From the NCBI GenBank assembly GCA_015065785.1, contig SVPR01000002.1, positions 62,001-126,000 of the forward strand: a DNA stretch of 64,000 bases. The letters run 5' to 3'. The DNA is from Oscillospiraceae bacterium (GTDB taxonomy: Bacteria > Bacillota > Clostridia > Oscillospirales > Acutalibacteraceae). A model generated the notes under the pieces. That model was given only the letters and a program-made list of their open reading frames with translations, made no database searches and was not told the origin of the DNA. The translations under genes were made by a program, and so were the position numbers. Positions 18,416 to 28,591 of this stretch are shown here, in pieces (within the stretch, counting starts at the first letter, position 1; every line of letters begins with the position of its first letter).

Positions 18416-21394
18416 ATGAAAAAAATTCTCAGTTCAATTTTGTCTTTAGTTTTGCTTATTGGTATTTGCTTTAGCGTACCTGTAACAGCAAATGCAGCCA
18501 GTGCTTCTTACGATATTCGTTTAATGTATACACTTGCTGCAGATGGTTACTCTTATGAGGTTTCAGGTTATGAGGTCGAATACCCAACAGGTAATCCAAT
18601 CGAAGAAACTACATTTAATAACGGTGCAGTTGAAATACCAAGTGTATTTAACCGTTTACCTGTCAGTGCAATTGGTGATAATGCATTTATCGGTTGCGAG
18701 TTGCTTCAGTCAGTACTTATTCCAGATACTGTTACAACAATTGGTGACTTCGCATTTGGTAATTCATCAATTGGTACTATCTATAACGGAATAAATATCA
18801 CAACTCTTGGTGACTACGCATTCTTTAACTGCGACAGATTTATTGCAGTTAATATGTTCCCTAAAGTTACATCAATCGGTGATTACTGTTTCTATGATTG
18901 TAGTTCACTTGTTTCAATGAATTTAAATAATACCGTTACAAGCTTAGGTGACTTTGCATTTGGTAACTGTGCAAACCTTGCACTTATTAAAATTCCGGGC
19001 ACAGTAAAAACAATTGGCGACAGTGCATTTTACAAATGTGCAATGTTAACAACTGTAACACTCGGCGAGGGTATTGAGTCAATTGGTGATTATGCTTTCC
19101 ATGATTGCGTAAGCGTTGCAAAGATTGTTCTTCCAAATTCATTAAAGACAATCGGCAGTAACTCTTTCTTAGGCTGCGACAGTCTTACAAAGATTGAATT
19201 TGGTACAGGCTTAGTTGAAATCGGCGATTACGCTTTCTTTGATATTGATTCAATTAAATCACTTAATCTTCCGGAAGGCTTGAAAACTGTAGGCGAATAT
19301 GCATTCTCTGAATGTGACAATCTTACAGATGTAATCGTATCAGATACTGTAACAGCAATTGAAGACGGTGCATTTATGAGCTGTAACAGACTCGAAACTG
19401 TTAAAATCGGCAATGGTGTTAAGCTTATTGACGATAACGCATTTAACGGTTGCTCTGAGTTGAAGAATTTAACATTAGGTGACAGTGTTGAAACAATTGA
19501 TGACTATGCATTCAATGGTTGCATAGCTCTTGAAACACTTGTTATTCCTGATAGCGTAAAAACTCTTGGCGCAGGCGTTTTCGGTGGTTGTGACGAGCTC
19601 AAAAATATTAAGCTCGGTGCAGGTATTGAAACAATCGGTGCAAAGGCTTTCTATGATTTTGATACACTTACAGAAATCGTTATTCCTGATGGTGTTAAAA
19701 CAATCGGTGCAGAGGCATTTGCTGATTGCGATAACATAACTTCAATTGTTATTCCTGATTCTGTAACAACAATCGGTGCATCTGCTTTTGCAAACTGTGA
19801 CAATCTTACAACTGTTAAAGTTGGTAATGGTGTTCAGCTTATCGGTGCATCTGCTTTTGAAAACTGCGTAGCTTTAAAGAATATCACTCTTGGTGAAAGC
19901 GTAGTTTCATTAGGTAACAATCTTCTTAAGGGTTGTACTGCTCTTGAGGCAATCAAAATTCCTGACAGTGTTACAGATTTAGGTGACGGCGTATTTAATG
20001 GCTGTTCAAAGCTTTCTTCAATCACTCTTGGCGCAGGTATCAAAAAGATTGGTGCTAATGCTTATAAAAACTTAGATGTTCTCACAGAAATCGTAATTCC
20101 TGAAGGTATTACTGAAATCGGTGAATACGCTTTCTATGATTGTGACAATATTACAACAATCGTAATTCCATCAACAGTTAAAATTCTTGGTGACTCAGCA
20201 TTTGAGAGCTGTGATTCACTTGTAAACATTACAATAGGTAACGGCGTAGAAGTAATTGGTAACAACGCATTCAAGGGTTGTAAGGGTCTTACAGAGATTG
20301 CAATTCCTGATAGCGTAAAATCAATTGGTGATTCTGCATTCTACAGCTTACCAAAGCTTTCTAAGGTTACATTCGGTGCAGGCCTTGAAAAAATCGGTGT
20401 AAGAGCATTCTATTGGTGCGATTCACTTACAGAAATTGCTCTTCCTGACTCATTAGTTTCAATTGGTACTGCAGCATTTGCTGACTGTGACAAGCTCACA
20501 AAGGTTAACCTTGGTAACGGCGTTAAAGAAATTGGTGAAGATGCTTTCTATTTATGCGAAATGCTCACATCGGTTAAAATTCCTGATTCAACAGAAATTA
20601 TCGGTGACGGTGCTTTCTATAATTGTATTAACTTAGAAACACTTGAAATGGGTAACAGTGTAAGAGTAATCGGTAGAAGTGCTTTCTATAAATGTAAAGC
20701 CCTTACAAGCGTAACTCTTCCTGATACACTTAAAAAGATTGAAGCTGAAACATTCTATAACTGTGTTTCATTAACTTCAATTACAATTCCTACAAGCGTT
20801 AAGTCAATCGGTCAGCATGCTTTCTATTGCTGTGACAATTTAGCATCTGCTTCAATTGGTAGCAGTGTTAAAGATATTGCTCCAACAGCATTTGCAGGCT
20901 GTAACAAGATTTCATTCCTTTCTAACAAAGCTTCTGCTGCTGAAAGCTATGCAACATTAAATAGTATTCCTCTTGAGTATAATGTTGTTAACACATATTT
21001 CAGAGAGCATACAGTTGACAATATCAGCGTTGACGAAGCAAGCGCAACATTATATTTGGGCGCTGGTTGTAAAAATGTTGAAGATATCATTGTAATTGCT
21101 GATGATTACAAGATTTCAACAGAGAAGTCGATTGATACATATTGCGGTACAAGTTCAGTTATCACAGTTTTAGATGAAAACAACAATGTTGTTAAAGATT
21201 ACACACTCGTTGTTGAGGGTGATGTTAACGGTGACGGTGTTTGCGATGTTATGGACTGCATGAAGGTTGAAATGACAAATAGCGGTAATACTACATTAGA
21301 AGACGCATTCTTAACTGCAGGTGACTTCGATGGTGATAGCAATATTACAATCAATGACTTCCAGCAGGTAGTTAATAAGGCTAAGGCTGAGTAA
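18416..21394 (+). CDS. Secreted leucine-rich-repeat (BspA/LRR_5 type) protein with C-terminal dockerin-like domain
   Basis: 992 residues. A signal peptide (about 1-27, ending ANAAS) is followed by a long solenoid of about 23-residue repeats of the Treponema/BspA type (pattern IGDYAF-NC-L--V-IP-SVK-), some 35 units from about residue 60 to 855. After a small beta-rich spacer come two calcium-loop motifs, GDVNGDGVCDVMDC and GDFDGDSNITINDF, at about 935-985, which together form a dockerin-like module. BspA-type repeats bind host or other bacterial proteins; a dockerin would attach the protein to a cohesin on a scaffold. No LPXTG or SLH anchor is present. The underlying DNA is itself a 69-bp repeat and could recombine. 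Confidence 0.9.
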   Translation: MKKILSSILSLVLLIGICFSVPVTANAASASYDIRLMYTLAADGYSYEVSGYEVEYPTGNPIEETTFNNGAVEIPSVFNRLPVSAIGDNAFIGCELLQSVLIPDTVTTIGDFAFGNSSIGTIYNGINITTLGDYAFFNCDRFIAVNMFPKVTSIGDYCFYDCSSLVSMNLNNTVTSLGDFAFGNCANLALIKIPGTVKTIGDSAFYKCAMLTTVTLGEGIESIGDYAFHDCVSVAKIVLPNSLKTIGSNSFLGCDSLTKIEFGTGLVEIGDYAFFDIDSIKSLNLPEGLKTVGEYAFSECDNLTDVIVSDTVTAIEDGAFMSCNRLETVKIGNGVKLIDDNAFNGCSELKNLTLGDSVETIDDYAFNGCIALETLVIPDSVKTLGAGVFGGCDELKNIKLGAGIETIGAKAFYDFDTLTEIVIPDGVKTIGAEAFADCDNITSIVIPDSVTTIGASAFANCDNLTTVKVGNGVQLIGASAFENCVALKNITLGESVVSLGNNLLKGCTALEAIKIPDSVTDLGDGVFNGCSKLSSITLGAGIKKIGANAYKNLDVLTEIVIPEGITEIGEYAFYDCDNITTIVIPSTVKILGDSAFESCDSLVNITIGNGVEVIGNNAFKGCKGLTEIAIPDSVKSIGDSAFYSLPKLSKVTFGAGLEKIGVRAFYWCDSLTEIALPDSLVSIGTAAFADCDKLTKVNLGNGVKEIGEDAFYLCEMLTSVKIPDSTEIIGDGAFYNCINLETLEMGNSVRVIGRSAFYKCKALTSVTLPDTLKKIEAETFYNCVSLTSITIPTSVKSIGQHAFYCCDNLASASIGSSVKDIAPTAFAGCNKISFLSNKASAAESYATLNSIPLEYNVVNTYFREHTVDNISVDEASATLYLGAGCKNVEDIIVIADDYKISTEKSIDTYCGTSSVITVLDENNNVVKDYTLVVEGDVNGDGVCDVMDCMKVEMTNSGNTTLEDAFLTAGDFDGDSNITINDFQQVVNKAKAE

Positions 21395-21395
21395 A

Positions 21396-21582
21396 TTACG
21401 CGTAGCGTAACTTATCAGGGACCAGAAATCAGAAAACAGGGACCAGTGTTATAACAAAAACTACATCCTATCATTTTTAGTTGGTATTAAAACCAATTTT
21501 AAATGATAGGATGTTTTTATTTATGGCAAAGCACTGATTTCTGCTTTCTGTTTCCTGCTTTCTGTTTCCTGTTTCCTGAAGA
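21396..21582. repeat. Composite palindromic repeat, copy D
   Basis: A small hairpin TTACGC-GTA-GCGTAA (21398-21412) adjoins 7-bp words GGGACCA/GAAATCA/GAAAACA (21418-21449). The core hairpin is 21463-21514, arms ACATCCTATCATTT and AAATGATAGGATGT (perfect 14 bp), inner stem AGTTGGT/ACCAATT. On the right is an array of CTGATTT/CTGCTTT/CTGTTTC (21535-21579). It lies between convergent genes. Confidence 0.85.
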
Positions 21583-21585
21583 TAA

Positions 21586-21621
21586 AAATAACCCGCTTGA
21601 CATTCTGTCAAACGGGTTTTA
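21586..21621. terminator. Bidirectional terminator between the LRR gene and guaB
   Basis: ACCCGCTTGACA (21591-21602) pairs with TGTCAAACGGGT (21606-21617), with A-rich and T-rich flanks on either side. It serves guaB on the minus strand and could serve the LRR gene. Confidence 0.85.
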
Positions 21622-21624
21622 TTT

Positions 21625-23133
21625 TTATCTTATATTCCCTGTATTAGTTTTAAGCATAACATCGTGTGAACCGCCTTCAACAATACTTGTTGCTGAAACG
21701 AGTGTTAATTTTGCATCTCTTTGTAAATCAGGGATTGTAGTAACACCGCAGTTGCACATTGTAGATTTAACTTTGTAAAGGCTCTTGTTTACATTATCGT
21801 GAAGAGAACCTGCATAAGTTACATAAGAATCAACGCCTTCTTCAAATGAAAGCTTTGTGCTACCACCTAAGTCGTAACGCTGCCAGTTACGAGCTCTGTT
21901 TGAGCCTTCGCCCCAGTACTCTTTAACATAAGTGCCGTTGATGTTAAGCTTTGGTGTCGGGCTTTCATCGAAACGAGCGAAATATCTGCCGAGCATAAGG
22001 AAGTCAGCGCCCATTGCAAGAGCTAATGTCATGTGGTAATCGTGAACGATACCGCCGTCTGAACAAATCGGAACATAAATGCCTGTTTCCTCAAAATATT
22101 CGTCACGAGCAGCAGCAACCTCAATAAGAGCAGTAGCTTGTCCACGACCAATACCTTTTGTTTCACGGGTGATGCAGATTGAACCACCGCCGATGCCAAC
22201 CTTAATAAAGTCAGCACCTGCTTCTGCTAAGAAGCGGAAGCCGTCTCTGTCAACAACATTACCGGCACCGATTTTTACTGAATCGCCGTATTTTTCTCTT
22301 ACGAATGCGATTGTGCGTTTTTGCCATTCTGTGTAGCCCTCAGATGAGTCAATGCAAAGAACATCAGCACCTGCATCAATTAAAGCAGGGATTCTTTCTT
22401 CATAGTCTCTTGTGTTGATACCTGCACCAACCATATATCTTTTTTGGTCATCAAGAATTTCCTGAGGATTTTCTTTGTGTTGAGAGTAGTCCTTACGGAA
22501 TACGAAATAAAGAAGATTGCCGTTATCATCAACAATTGGGAGAGAGTTTAATTTGTGTTCCCAGATAATGTCGTTTGCTTCCTTTAAAGATGTAGAAGCA
22601 GGAGCAGTAATAAGTTTTTCGAGTGGAGTCATAAACCCAGTAACTTTTGTTTCTAAAGCCATACGGCTGATTCTATAATCACGAGAAGTAACAACACCTA
22701 AAAGTTTGCCATTAGGTTGACCGTTTTCTGTAACTGCCATTGTTGAGTGACCCATTGTGTCAAAAAGATTAACAACATCTGCTAATGTGGAATCAGGCTT
22801 TAAGTTTGAATCGCTGAGAACAAAGCCTGCTTTGTAGTTTTTTACTCTTGCTACCATAGCAGCTTCATCTTCAATTGATTGTGAGCCATAAATGAAAGAC
22901 ATACCGCCTTCTTTTGCGAGTGCAATAGCAAGTGTATCATTTGAAACAGATTGCATGATTGCAGAAACAAGAGGAATATTGAGTGTTATAGGAGCTTCTT
23001 CAACACCTTTTTTGTATTTGCATAACGGAGTCTTGAGTGAAACGTTAGCAGGAATACAATCAGGGCCTGTGTAGCCCGGAATGAGAAGATACTCACTGAA
23101 TGTTCTTGATGGTTCGTTACAGTAATGTGCCAT
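21625..23133 (-). CDS. guaB: IMP dehydrogenase
   Basis: 502 residues. It oxidises IMP to XMP with NAD, the committed step to GMP. The active-site loop [12 protein letters not shown] with its catalytic Cys is at about residue 318; the NAD/IMP region includes SDGGI and [14 protein letters not shown], and an inserted pair of CBS domains lies at about 95-230 ([17 protein letters not shown]). The flap region ends near [10 protein letters not shown] with the Arg of the catalytic Arg-Tyr pair (RNWQRY). Single gene with its own promoter and terminator. Confidence 0.96.
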   Translation of the reverse strand: MAHYCNEPSRTFSEYLLIPGYTGPDCIPANVSLKTPLCKYKKGVEEAPITLNIPLVSAIMQSVSNDTLAIALAKEGGMSFIYGSQSIEDEAAMVARVKNYKAGFVLSDSNLKPDSTLADVVNLFDTMGHSTMAVTENGQPNGKLLGVVTSRDYRISRMALETKVTGFMTPLEKLITAPASTSLKEANDIIWEHKLNSLPIVDDNGNLLYFVFRKDYSQHKENPQEILDDQKRYMVGAGINTRDYEERIPALIDAGADVLCIDSSEGYTEWQKRTIAFVREKYGDSVKIGAGNVVDRDGFRFLAEAGADFIKVGIGGGSICITRETKGIGRGQATALIEVAAARDEYFEETGIYVPICSDGGIVHDYHMTLALAMGADFLMLGRYFARFDESPTPKLNINGTYVKEYWGEGSNRARNWQRYDLGGSTKLSFEEGVDSYVTYAGSLHDNVNKSLYKVKSTMCNCGVTTIPDLQRDAKLTLVSATSIVEGGSHDVMLKTNTGNIR

Positions 23134-23203
23134 TTTATTACTCTCCTTTGAAATGTATTTGCTGTTTTGGAATAATAATTTTTGAAATTATTATATTATA
23201 TCT

Positions 23204-23269
23204 ATTTTAATTATTTGTACTTAAAATGTCAATGGTAATATTGACATTATTATATAAACTTTTTAAGTT
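23204..23269. promoter_or_regulatory. Divergent promoter region for guaB and the GH38 gene
   Basis: For guaB (minus), TTGACA at 23232-23227, 17 bp, TAAAAT at 23209-23204. On the plus strand TTGACA at 23241-23246 faces away 8 bp from it, with a weak TAAGTT 17 bp downstream. Together the two -35 boxes make an inverted repeat TGTCAAT-ggtaat-ATTGACA (23227-23246). Confidence 0.6.
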
Positions 23270-23353
23270 TTATTTGTTGTAAAATTATAACTAATATGCT
23301 ATTATTAAGAAAGCATTGAATAAAATGTAATTTATAAATTCAGGAGAGTAAAT

Positions 23354-26300
23354 ATGGCACATTTTGATGTTGATTTTTTAGACAAAAACAGTGAACGCTA
23401 TATGTTAAGCAGAAGAATTCGCAAAATTACCGATATAATTAAAAGCGAATATTTTATTGCTGACAGCGTTTCTACAGGTGATTTTTATATAAGAGATGGT
23501 CAATACACATTTGACCAGAGAGAAGAGGGCGAGTGGAAGCCATTTAAAGCTAATAGTGATTACTGGGGTTATGACGAATGCTATTGCTGGTTTAAGCAGA
23601 CAGTAACAATCCCTGAAAGCTTTAAGGGTGAAAAGGTTATTTATCAGTTTAAGCCATTTTACGATAACGGCAGATGGGACGGAGTTAACCCACAGTTAAT
23701 TGTCTGGATTAACGGCGAAATGAAGCAGGGTATTGACAGCAACCACCAATACATAACAATAACAGAGTGTGCCCAGGGTGGCGAAACTCTTGAAATTTAT
23801 ATAAACGCTTACACAGATCCATGGGAATATAAGGGTCAGGTGCAGTTAGGTGCATTTCTTCAGGTGTTAGATACTGATGCTGTAAGAATTTATTACGATA
23901 TTGCTTCACCATTAGAGGTTACAAATTACTATGACGGTGATTCAACAGTTCGTGTTAATTTAATCAAGCACTTGAATATTGCTTGTAATATGGTTGATAT
24001 TGATTCAGGTGACAGAGCTTCCTTTAAAGAAACTGCAAAGGCTGCATCTGCTTATCTTAATGAAAATATCTACGGCAAAAAGCACGAAGCAACTGCTTGG
24101 TCAATCGGTCACACTCACATTGATGTGGCTTGGCTCTGGAGACTTCGTCAGACACGAGATAAAGCAGGTCGTTCATTTGCTTCTGTTATTAAGCTTATGG
24201 AAGAATATCCTGACTATAAGTTTATGTCTTCCCAGGCACAGCTTTACGATTATGTAAAGCAAGACTACCCTGAGCTTTATGAGAAAATCAAAGAAAAGGT
24301 TAAAGAGGGCAGATGGGAAGTTGAAGGTAGTATGTGGGTTGAAGCTGATACTAATGTAGCATCAGGTGAAGCTCTTGTTCGCCAATTCCTTGTTGGTAAA
24401 AATTTCTTTAAAGAAGAATTCGGTGTAGATAATAAAATTATGTGGCTTCCTGATGTTTTCGGTTATTCAGCAGCTATTCCACAGCTTATTAAAAAGTGTG
24501 GTATGGACTACTTTATGACTACAAAAATCAGCTGGAACGAATACAACAAATTCCCTTATGACACATTTATGTGGAGAGGTATTGATGGTACTGAGGTTCT
24601 TTCTCACTTCTCACCTTGCGAGGATGCTAACAGAGATGAAAGAGTAGATTACCAGACAACATATAATGCATATTTAAGACCAGGTTATATTATTGGTGGT
24701 AATAAGAGATATAGTCAAAAGGATTTAGGCAGAGATTACCTTTGCACATTCGGTTACGGTGACGGCGGTGGCGGACCTACTGTTGATATGCTTGAGCATG
24801 GAATCAGAATGCAAAAGGGTATTGAGGGTTGTCCTAATGTAAAAATTGCACCATCACTCGATTTCTTCCGTCATTTAGAAAATCAGGTTAAGGATAACAA
24901 ATATCTTCCATCATGGTCAGGAGAATTGTACCTTGAATTACACAGAGGTACACTCACAAGCCAGGCAAGAAATAAAAAATATAACCGTAAGAGCGAATGT
25001 CTTTACCACGATGTTGAAACTCTTTCTGCTATTGCAAAGAAAGAAACAGGTTTAACATATCCTAAGGAAAGAATTTTAGAAAACTGGAAGCTTATTCTTC
25101 TTAACCAATTCCACGATATTCTTCCAGGCTCATCTATTAAGGAAGTTTATGAGGATAGTAAAGAGCAATACGAAAGCGTTTTAGCAGCCGGTACAGAAAT
25201 GACTGCAAATGCAGAGGCAGCTCTTATTTCAAAAATCAATCTTCAAAATGATAGCTTAGTTGTATTCAACACAACAGGCTTTAACAGAAAAGATGCGGTT
25301 GTTGCAGATATTCCTGTTGATTTTGATTTCAAGATTTTTGACGGCGAAAATGAAATTGCTTACCAGAAAACTTATGACGGTAAAATTGTATTCGTTGCAG
25401 AAATTCCTGCAAAGGGCTACAAAGCATTTGCAATTAAAGAGGGTAAAGCGGTTTCAGGCGAAGCAGTTAAAGCAGATAATAAAACTGCAGAAACAAAATA
25501 CTTCTCTGTTGAATTTACAAATGGTGACATTACAAAGCTCATTCATAAAGAAACAGGCAGAGATGTAGCAAACGGAAATTCACTCGGTAAAATCCGCGCT
25601 TTCCAGGACAGACCGTTTAACCACGAGGCTTGGGATATTAAGCCATACTTTAAAGAAAAAGAATTTGATTTTGAATTTATTGGTGCCGAAATTGTTGAGC
25701 AAGGTGCAGTAAGAGTTGTTTACAAGGTTGACAAGAAAATCAGAAGCTCAATCGTTAGTGAATATTACAATATTTACAGTGAGCTCGAAAGAATTGATGT
25801 TGACTACAAAACAGACTGGAAAGAAAAGCATGTTGTATTAAAGGCAGATTACCCTGTTGATGTTAATGCCGTTAAAGCAACATTTGATATTCAGTTCGGT
25901 AATATTGAGCGTTCAACAACTGAAAACACAAAAGCAGAATTTGCACAATTTGAAACTTCAATGCACAAGTGGGTTGACCTTTCTGACAATGGCTTCGGTT
26001 TATCAGTTATCAATGACTGTAAATATGGTTGCACAGTAAAAGATGGCCACATTATGCCGACTCTTTTAAGATGTCAGACAAGACCTAACTCAGTTCAGGA
26101 CAGAGAATATCACGAATTCACATTCTCAATTTACCCACACGCTGACAATGTTTCCTCTTCAAAGGTTGTTAACGAGGCATTTAATGTAAACTACCCGGCT
26201 TATGCAGTGTTTGCAAAGGCTAACAACGGAACACTTCCGTCAGTTTACTCATTTGTAAGCGCAGACAAAAACAACATTGTTATTGAAACTGTTAAAGACG

Positions 26301-26506
26301 CAGAAGATGGCAACGGTATTATTGTTCGTGCTTATGAAACCTGGAACAGTAAGACTAAAACAGCACTCACATTCTGTGATAATATCAAGAGCGTTGTTGA
26401 ATGTAATCTTATTGAAGATGGTGCAGATGAAGTTAAGTTCAGTGGCAACACATTAGAAACAGAATTCAAGCCATTTGAAATTAAAACATTCAGAGTTAAT
26501 TTTTAA
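23354..26506 (+). CDS. GH38 alpha-mannosidase
   Basis: 1050 residues, a typical length. The catalytic domain has the zinc/substrate motif HTHIDVAWLW (about 253-262) and LPDVFGYSAAIPQ (about 365-377) with the conserved Asp; the helical bundle and C-terminal beta domains follow. No signal peptide, so it should act inside the cell on mannosides or mannan/N-glycan fragments. AGGAGAG lies 5 bp before the ATG. A YfbR-like gene follows after 15 bp. The mannose specificity is known of the family, not proved here. Confidence 0.94.
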   Translation: MAHFDVDFLDKNSERYMLSRRIRKITDIIKSEYFIADSVSTGDFYIRDGQYTFDQREEGEWKPFKANSDYWGYDECYCWFKQTVTIPESFKGEKVIYQFKPFYDNGRWDGVNPQLIVWINGEMKQGIDSNHQYITITECAQGGETLEIYINAYTDPWEYKGQVQLGAFLQVLDTDAVRIYYDIASPLEVTNYYDGDSTVRVNLIKHLNIACNMVDIDSGDRASFKETAKAASAYLNENIYGKKHEATAWSIGHTHIDVAWLWRLRQTRDKAGRSFASVIKLMEEYPDYKFMSSQAQLYDYVKQDYPELYEKIKEKVKEGRWEVEGSMWVEADTNVASGEALVRQFLVGKNFFKEEFGVDNKIMWLPDVFGYSAAIPQLIKKCGMDYFMTTKISWNEYNKFPYDTFMWRGIDGTEVLSHFSPCEDANRDERVDYQTTYNAYLRPGYIIGGNKRYSQKDLGRDYLCTFGYGDGGGGPTVDMLEHGIRMQKGIEGCPNVKIAPSLDFFRHLENQVKDNKYLPSWSGELYLELHRGTLTSQARNKKYNRKSECLYHDVETLSAIAKKETGLTYPKERILENWKLILLNQFHDILPGSSIKEVYEDSKEQYESVLAAGTEMTANAEAALISKINLQNDSLVVFNTTGFNRKDAVVADIPVDFDFKIFDGENEIAYQKTYDGKIVFVAEIPAKGYKAFAIKEGKAVSGEAVKADNKTAETKYFSVEFTNGDITKLIHKETGRDVANGNSLGKIRAFQDRPFNHEAWDIKPYFKEKEFDFEFIGAEIVEQGAVRVVYKVDKKIRSSIVSEYYNIYSELERIDVDYKTDWKEKHVVLKADYPVDVNAVKATFDIQFGNIERSTTENTKAEFAQFETSMHKWVDLSDNGFGLSVINDCKYGCTVKDGHIMPTLLRCQTRPNSVQDREYHEFTFSIYPHADNVSSSKVVNEAFNVNYPAYAVFAKANNGTLPSVYSFVSADKNNIVIETVKDAEDGNGIIVRAYETWNSKTKTALTFCDNIKSVVECNLIEDGADEVKFSGNTLETEFKPFEIKTFRVNF

Positions 26507-26521
26507 AGGATTAAATTTATA

Positions 26522-27097
26522 ATGGGATACAGTTTTTTTGCAATGCTTTCAAGAATGAAATACATTGACCGTTGGGCGTTAATGAGAAATACTGAAAGCG
26601 AAAATTTAGACAGTCATTCAAAAGAGGTTGCAGTAATTGCACACGCTCTTGCGGTGATTGGTAATGTAAGACTTAATAAAAATTATAATGCTGACAGAGC
26701 TGCAGTTTTAGGTCTTTATCACGATGCACACGAAATTATAACGGGTGATATGCCGACACCTGTAAAATATCAGAATGAAAAGATTTTAGGTGCATTTAAA
26801 GAGATTGAGGACTGTGCAACTGAAAGACTCGTTTCGATGTTGCCTGATGATTTGAAAGAGGCTTTTTCGAGTGCTTTAACAGGTGATGATGATAAAGATT
26901 TGTTACCACTGATTAAAGCGGCTGATAAATTAAGTGCTCTTATAAAATGCATTGATGAGCGAAAAGCAGGTAATTCAGAATTTAAAAAAGCAGAGCGTTC
27001 TACAAAGAAAAAAATTCTTGAATTAAAGCTCGAAGAAGCAAACATATTTTTAGAAGAGTTTATTCCTGCTTACGAATTGACTTTGGACCAATTATAA
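26522..27097 (+). CDS. YfbR-like 5'-deoxynucleotidase (HD domain)
   Basis: 191 residues. The HD metal motif is made by SHSKEVA (about 32-38), YHDAHEIITGD (about 68-78) and a later KAADKLSALIKC Asp (about 137-148), matching YfbR-type enzymes that remove phosphate from dNMPs. DMPTPVKY after the HD pair is a family signature. It is 15 bp downstream of the alpha-mannosidase with a modest AAAGGA site, so probably read through from it, though the functional link is not obvious. Confidence 0.9.
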   Translation: MGYSFFAMLSRMKYIDRWALMRNTESENLDSHSKEVAVIAHALAVIGNVRLNKNYNADRAAVLGLYHDAHEIITGDMPTPVKYQNEKILGAFKEIEDCATERLVSMLPDDLKEAFSSALTGDDDKDLLPLIKAADKLSALIKCIDERKAGNSEFKKAERSTKKKILELKLEEANIFLEEFIPAYELTLDQL

Positions 27098-27432
27098 TTC
27101 GGAATTCGTAATGCGTAATTCGGAATTGAAAGGTCTGCAACGCAATTATAAGAATGCAAAATGCAGAGTGCAGAATGCAGAATTTCGGAACTGCGTTGCA
27201 TTATAATTCAATAACAAAAAGATAAGTTCTATCATTTAAAGTTTATGTTAACTATAAATGATAGAACTTGTTGTTTTTATTGATAATTAATTATAATCAA
27301 GTCCGCAGGACTTCCGAAATTCAGCACTCAGCACTCAGCATTCAGCACTCTAAAAGGCGTAGCCCCGAAATTTTCAATTTTAATAAAAATTGTTTCCTGT
27401 TTCCTGCTTTCTGTTTTCTGCTTTCTGAATAT
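27098..27432. repeat. Composite palindromic repeat, copy E (clearest full example)
   Basis: Left to right: AATTCGG/AATGCGT words (27098-27128); AATGCAG/AGTGCAG array (27153-27181); AATTTCGG; small hairpin AAC-TGC-GTT; ATTATAATT; core hairpin 27224-27269 with the same 14-bp arm as copies A and B; AATTATAAT; small hairpin AAGTCC-GCA-GGACTT; CCGAAATT; ATTCAGC/ACTCAGC array (27317-27350); GGC-GTA-GCC; CCGAAATT; and TTTCCTG/CTTTCTG array (27393-27428). It is nearly symmetric about the core hairpin and fills the 437-bp gap. Confidence 0.88.
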
Positions 27433-27534
27433 ACCAAAAATTACAAAAATACACCCAAAAATTACATTTCAAAACATTCTTAAAAATAAATTGATATTAT
27501 GTAGATGAAAAGAAAACAAAAAGGGGTGTTTTTT

Positions 27535-27996
27535 ATGACAAGCAAAAATAAAATAAAACAAATTATAACTGGTATCTTTTCATCAGCAATTGTCTGGAGC
27601 TTATCAATTTTATTATCAGGAGTAATAGTGGGTGGTGACCTTTTAGAGTTAGGGTATTCAGAATTAGGTCTTGGTAAAATATTCTTCATTTTGTTTTTAG
27701 GATACAATATATTTATTGCTTTTTATTCAACTAAAACAAATAATAGATATTATTGGAAAAGTGCTTTTATAACTGAAATAATTCCTTTAATATCGTTACT
27801 TGTTATATGCATTTTAGAATGGGCTCATTTAACAGGCACTTTTATTTTCGGGTTTTCATTTATGTTTTGCATTCCGGCAGGAAGCATTTTGTGTATGTTC
27901 CCTGATTCTCCAATTTCTACAATAATCAGCACAATAATAATTGCAGTTTCACCAATTATTAGTCTCGTTATTTACAAAATTAAAAGTAAAGGGTGA
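27535..27996 (+). CDS. Hypothetical small membrane protein
   Basis: 153 residues from ATG 27535, which has AAGGGGTG 6 bp upstream; the ATG at 27505 lacks such a site. Four hydrophobic segments are visible (about 12-32, 47-65, 80-98, 102-150 with a break), charged residues between them, no signal peptidase site. I recognise no family. It is followed 4 bp after its stop by another small membrane protein, and both use A+T-rich codons. Confidence 0.7.
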   Translation: MTSKNKIKQIITGIFSSAIVWSLSILLSGVIVGGDLLELGYSELGLGKIFFILFLGYNIFIAFYSTKTNNRYYWKSAFITEIIPLISLLVICILEWAHLTGTFIFGFSFMFCIPAGSILCMFPDSPISTIISTIIIAVSPIISLVIYKIKSKG

Positions 27997-28000
27997 TTTT

Positions 28001-28513
28001 ATGAAAAGAATGGGAAAAATACCACAAATATTAATAGGTATTACACCACCAATAATATTCTGGATAGTAGCAGGCATCTTGCAGGACGATTTATTTATAA
28101 TGGAATATTTTGAAGATTTTGATATATACAGTAATTTTTATTTATTAGATACTATATCCATTATTATGTTTCCTTGTATGTTCTTATGGCTTTATTTATG
28201 GTCATTTATTGGCAAACGCTTCAATTTAGATTATATATATTATGGTTCACTCATAGGTGTACTTCTCCCTGCTGTAAGTGCTTTTGTTTCAACTTTCTTT
28301 TTAGATGATGGCAACATTCTTTCGTGGATATATATGTTTACAATCGGTTTAATTCTATACCCAATAGGAAGATTAGCTTATTTCAGTTTTGATGCTATCA
28401 GCTTTGTTACCGATATATGGTTAGAAAGCAATACTTTATCAATAATAATTATTGTAATAGCACTTTTATCATTACCAATATTTAAGCATATAAAAAACAA
28501 AGAGAAACACTAA
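28001..28513 (+). CDS. Hypothetical small membrane protein
   Basis: 170 residues from ATG 28001 (GGGTGA 5 bp upstream); the longer reading from 27941 overlaps the previous gene by 56 bp and has no ribosome site. About four hydrophobic segments separated by acidic loops; ends in a basic tail KHIKNKEKH. It forms a two-gene unit with the preceding membrane protein. No family recognised; both could be paired subunits or immunity-type membrane proteins, which is only a guess. Confidence 0.68.
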   Translation: MKRMGKIPQILIGITPPIIFWIVAGILQDDLFIMEYFEDFDIYSNFYLLDTISIIMFPCMFLWLYLWSFIGKRFNLDYIYYGSLIGVLLPAVSAFVSTFFLDDGNILSWIYMFTIGLILYPIGRLAYFSFDAISFVTDIWLESNTLSIIIIVIALLSLPIFKHIKNKEKH

Positions 28514-28547
28514 CCGACCACTGACATACTTACAACTTGCAAACTTG

Positions 28548-28591
28548 CAAGGGGAATGGAAAAAAACACCCGTTTTTTCCCATTCCCCTTG
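28548..28591. repeat. Long inverted repeat upstream of the flavin reductase gene
   Basis: CAAGGGGAATGG-AAAAAA (28548-28566) pairs with TTTTTTCCCATTCCCCTTG (28573-28591), one extra base in one arm. G+C-rich outer arms and A/T inner arms make it unlike an ordinary terminator. Its right arm runs into the -35 box TTGACT of the next promoter. A short ACTTACA/ACTTGCA run precedes it. Confidence 0.7.
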
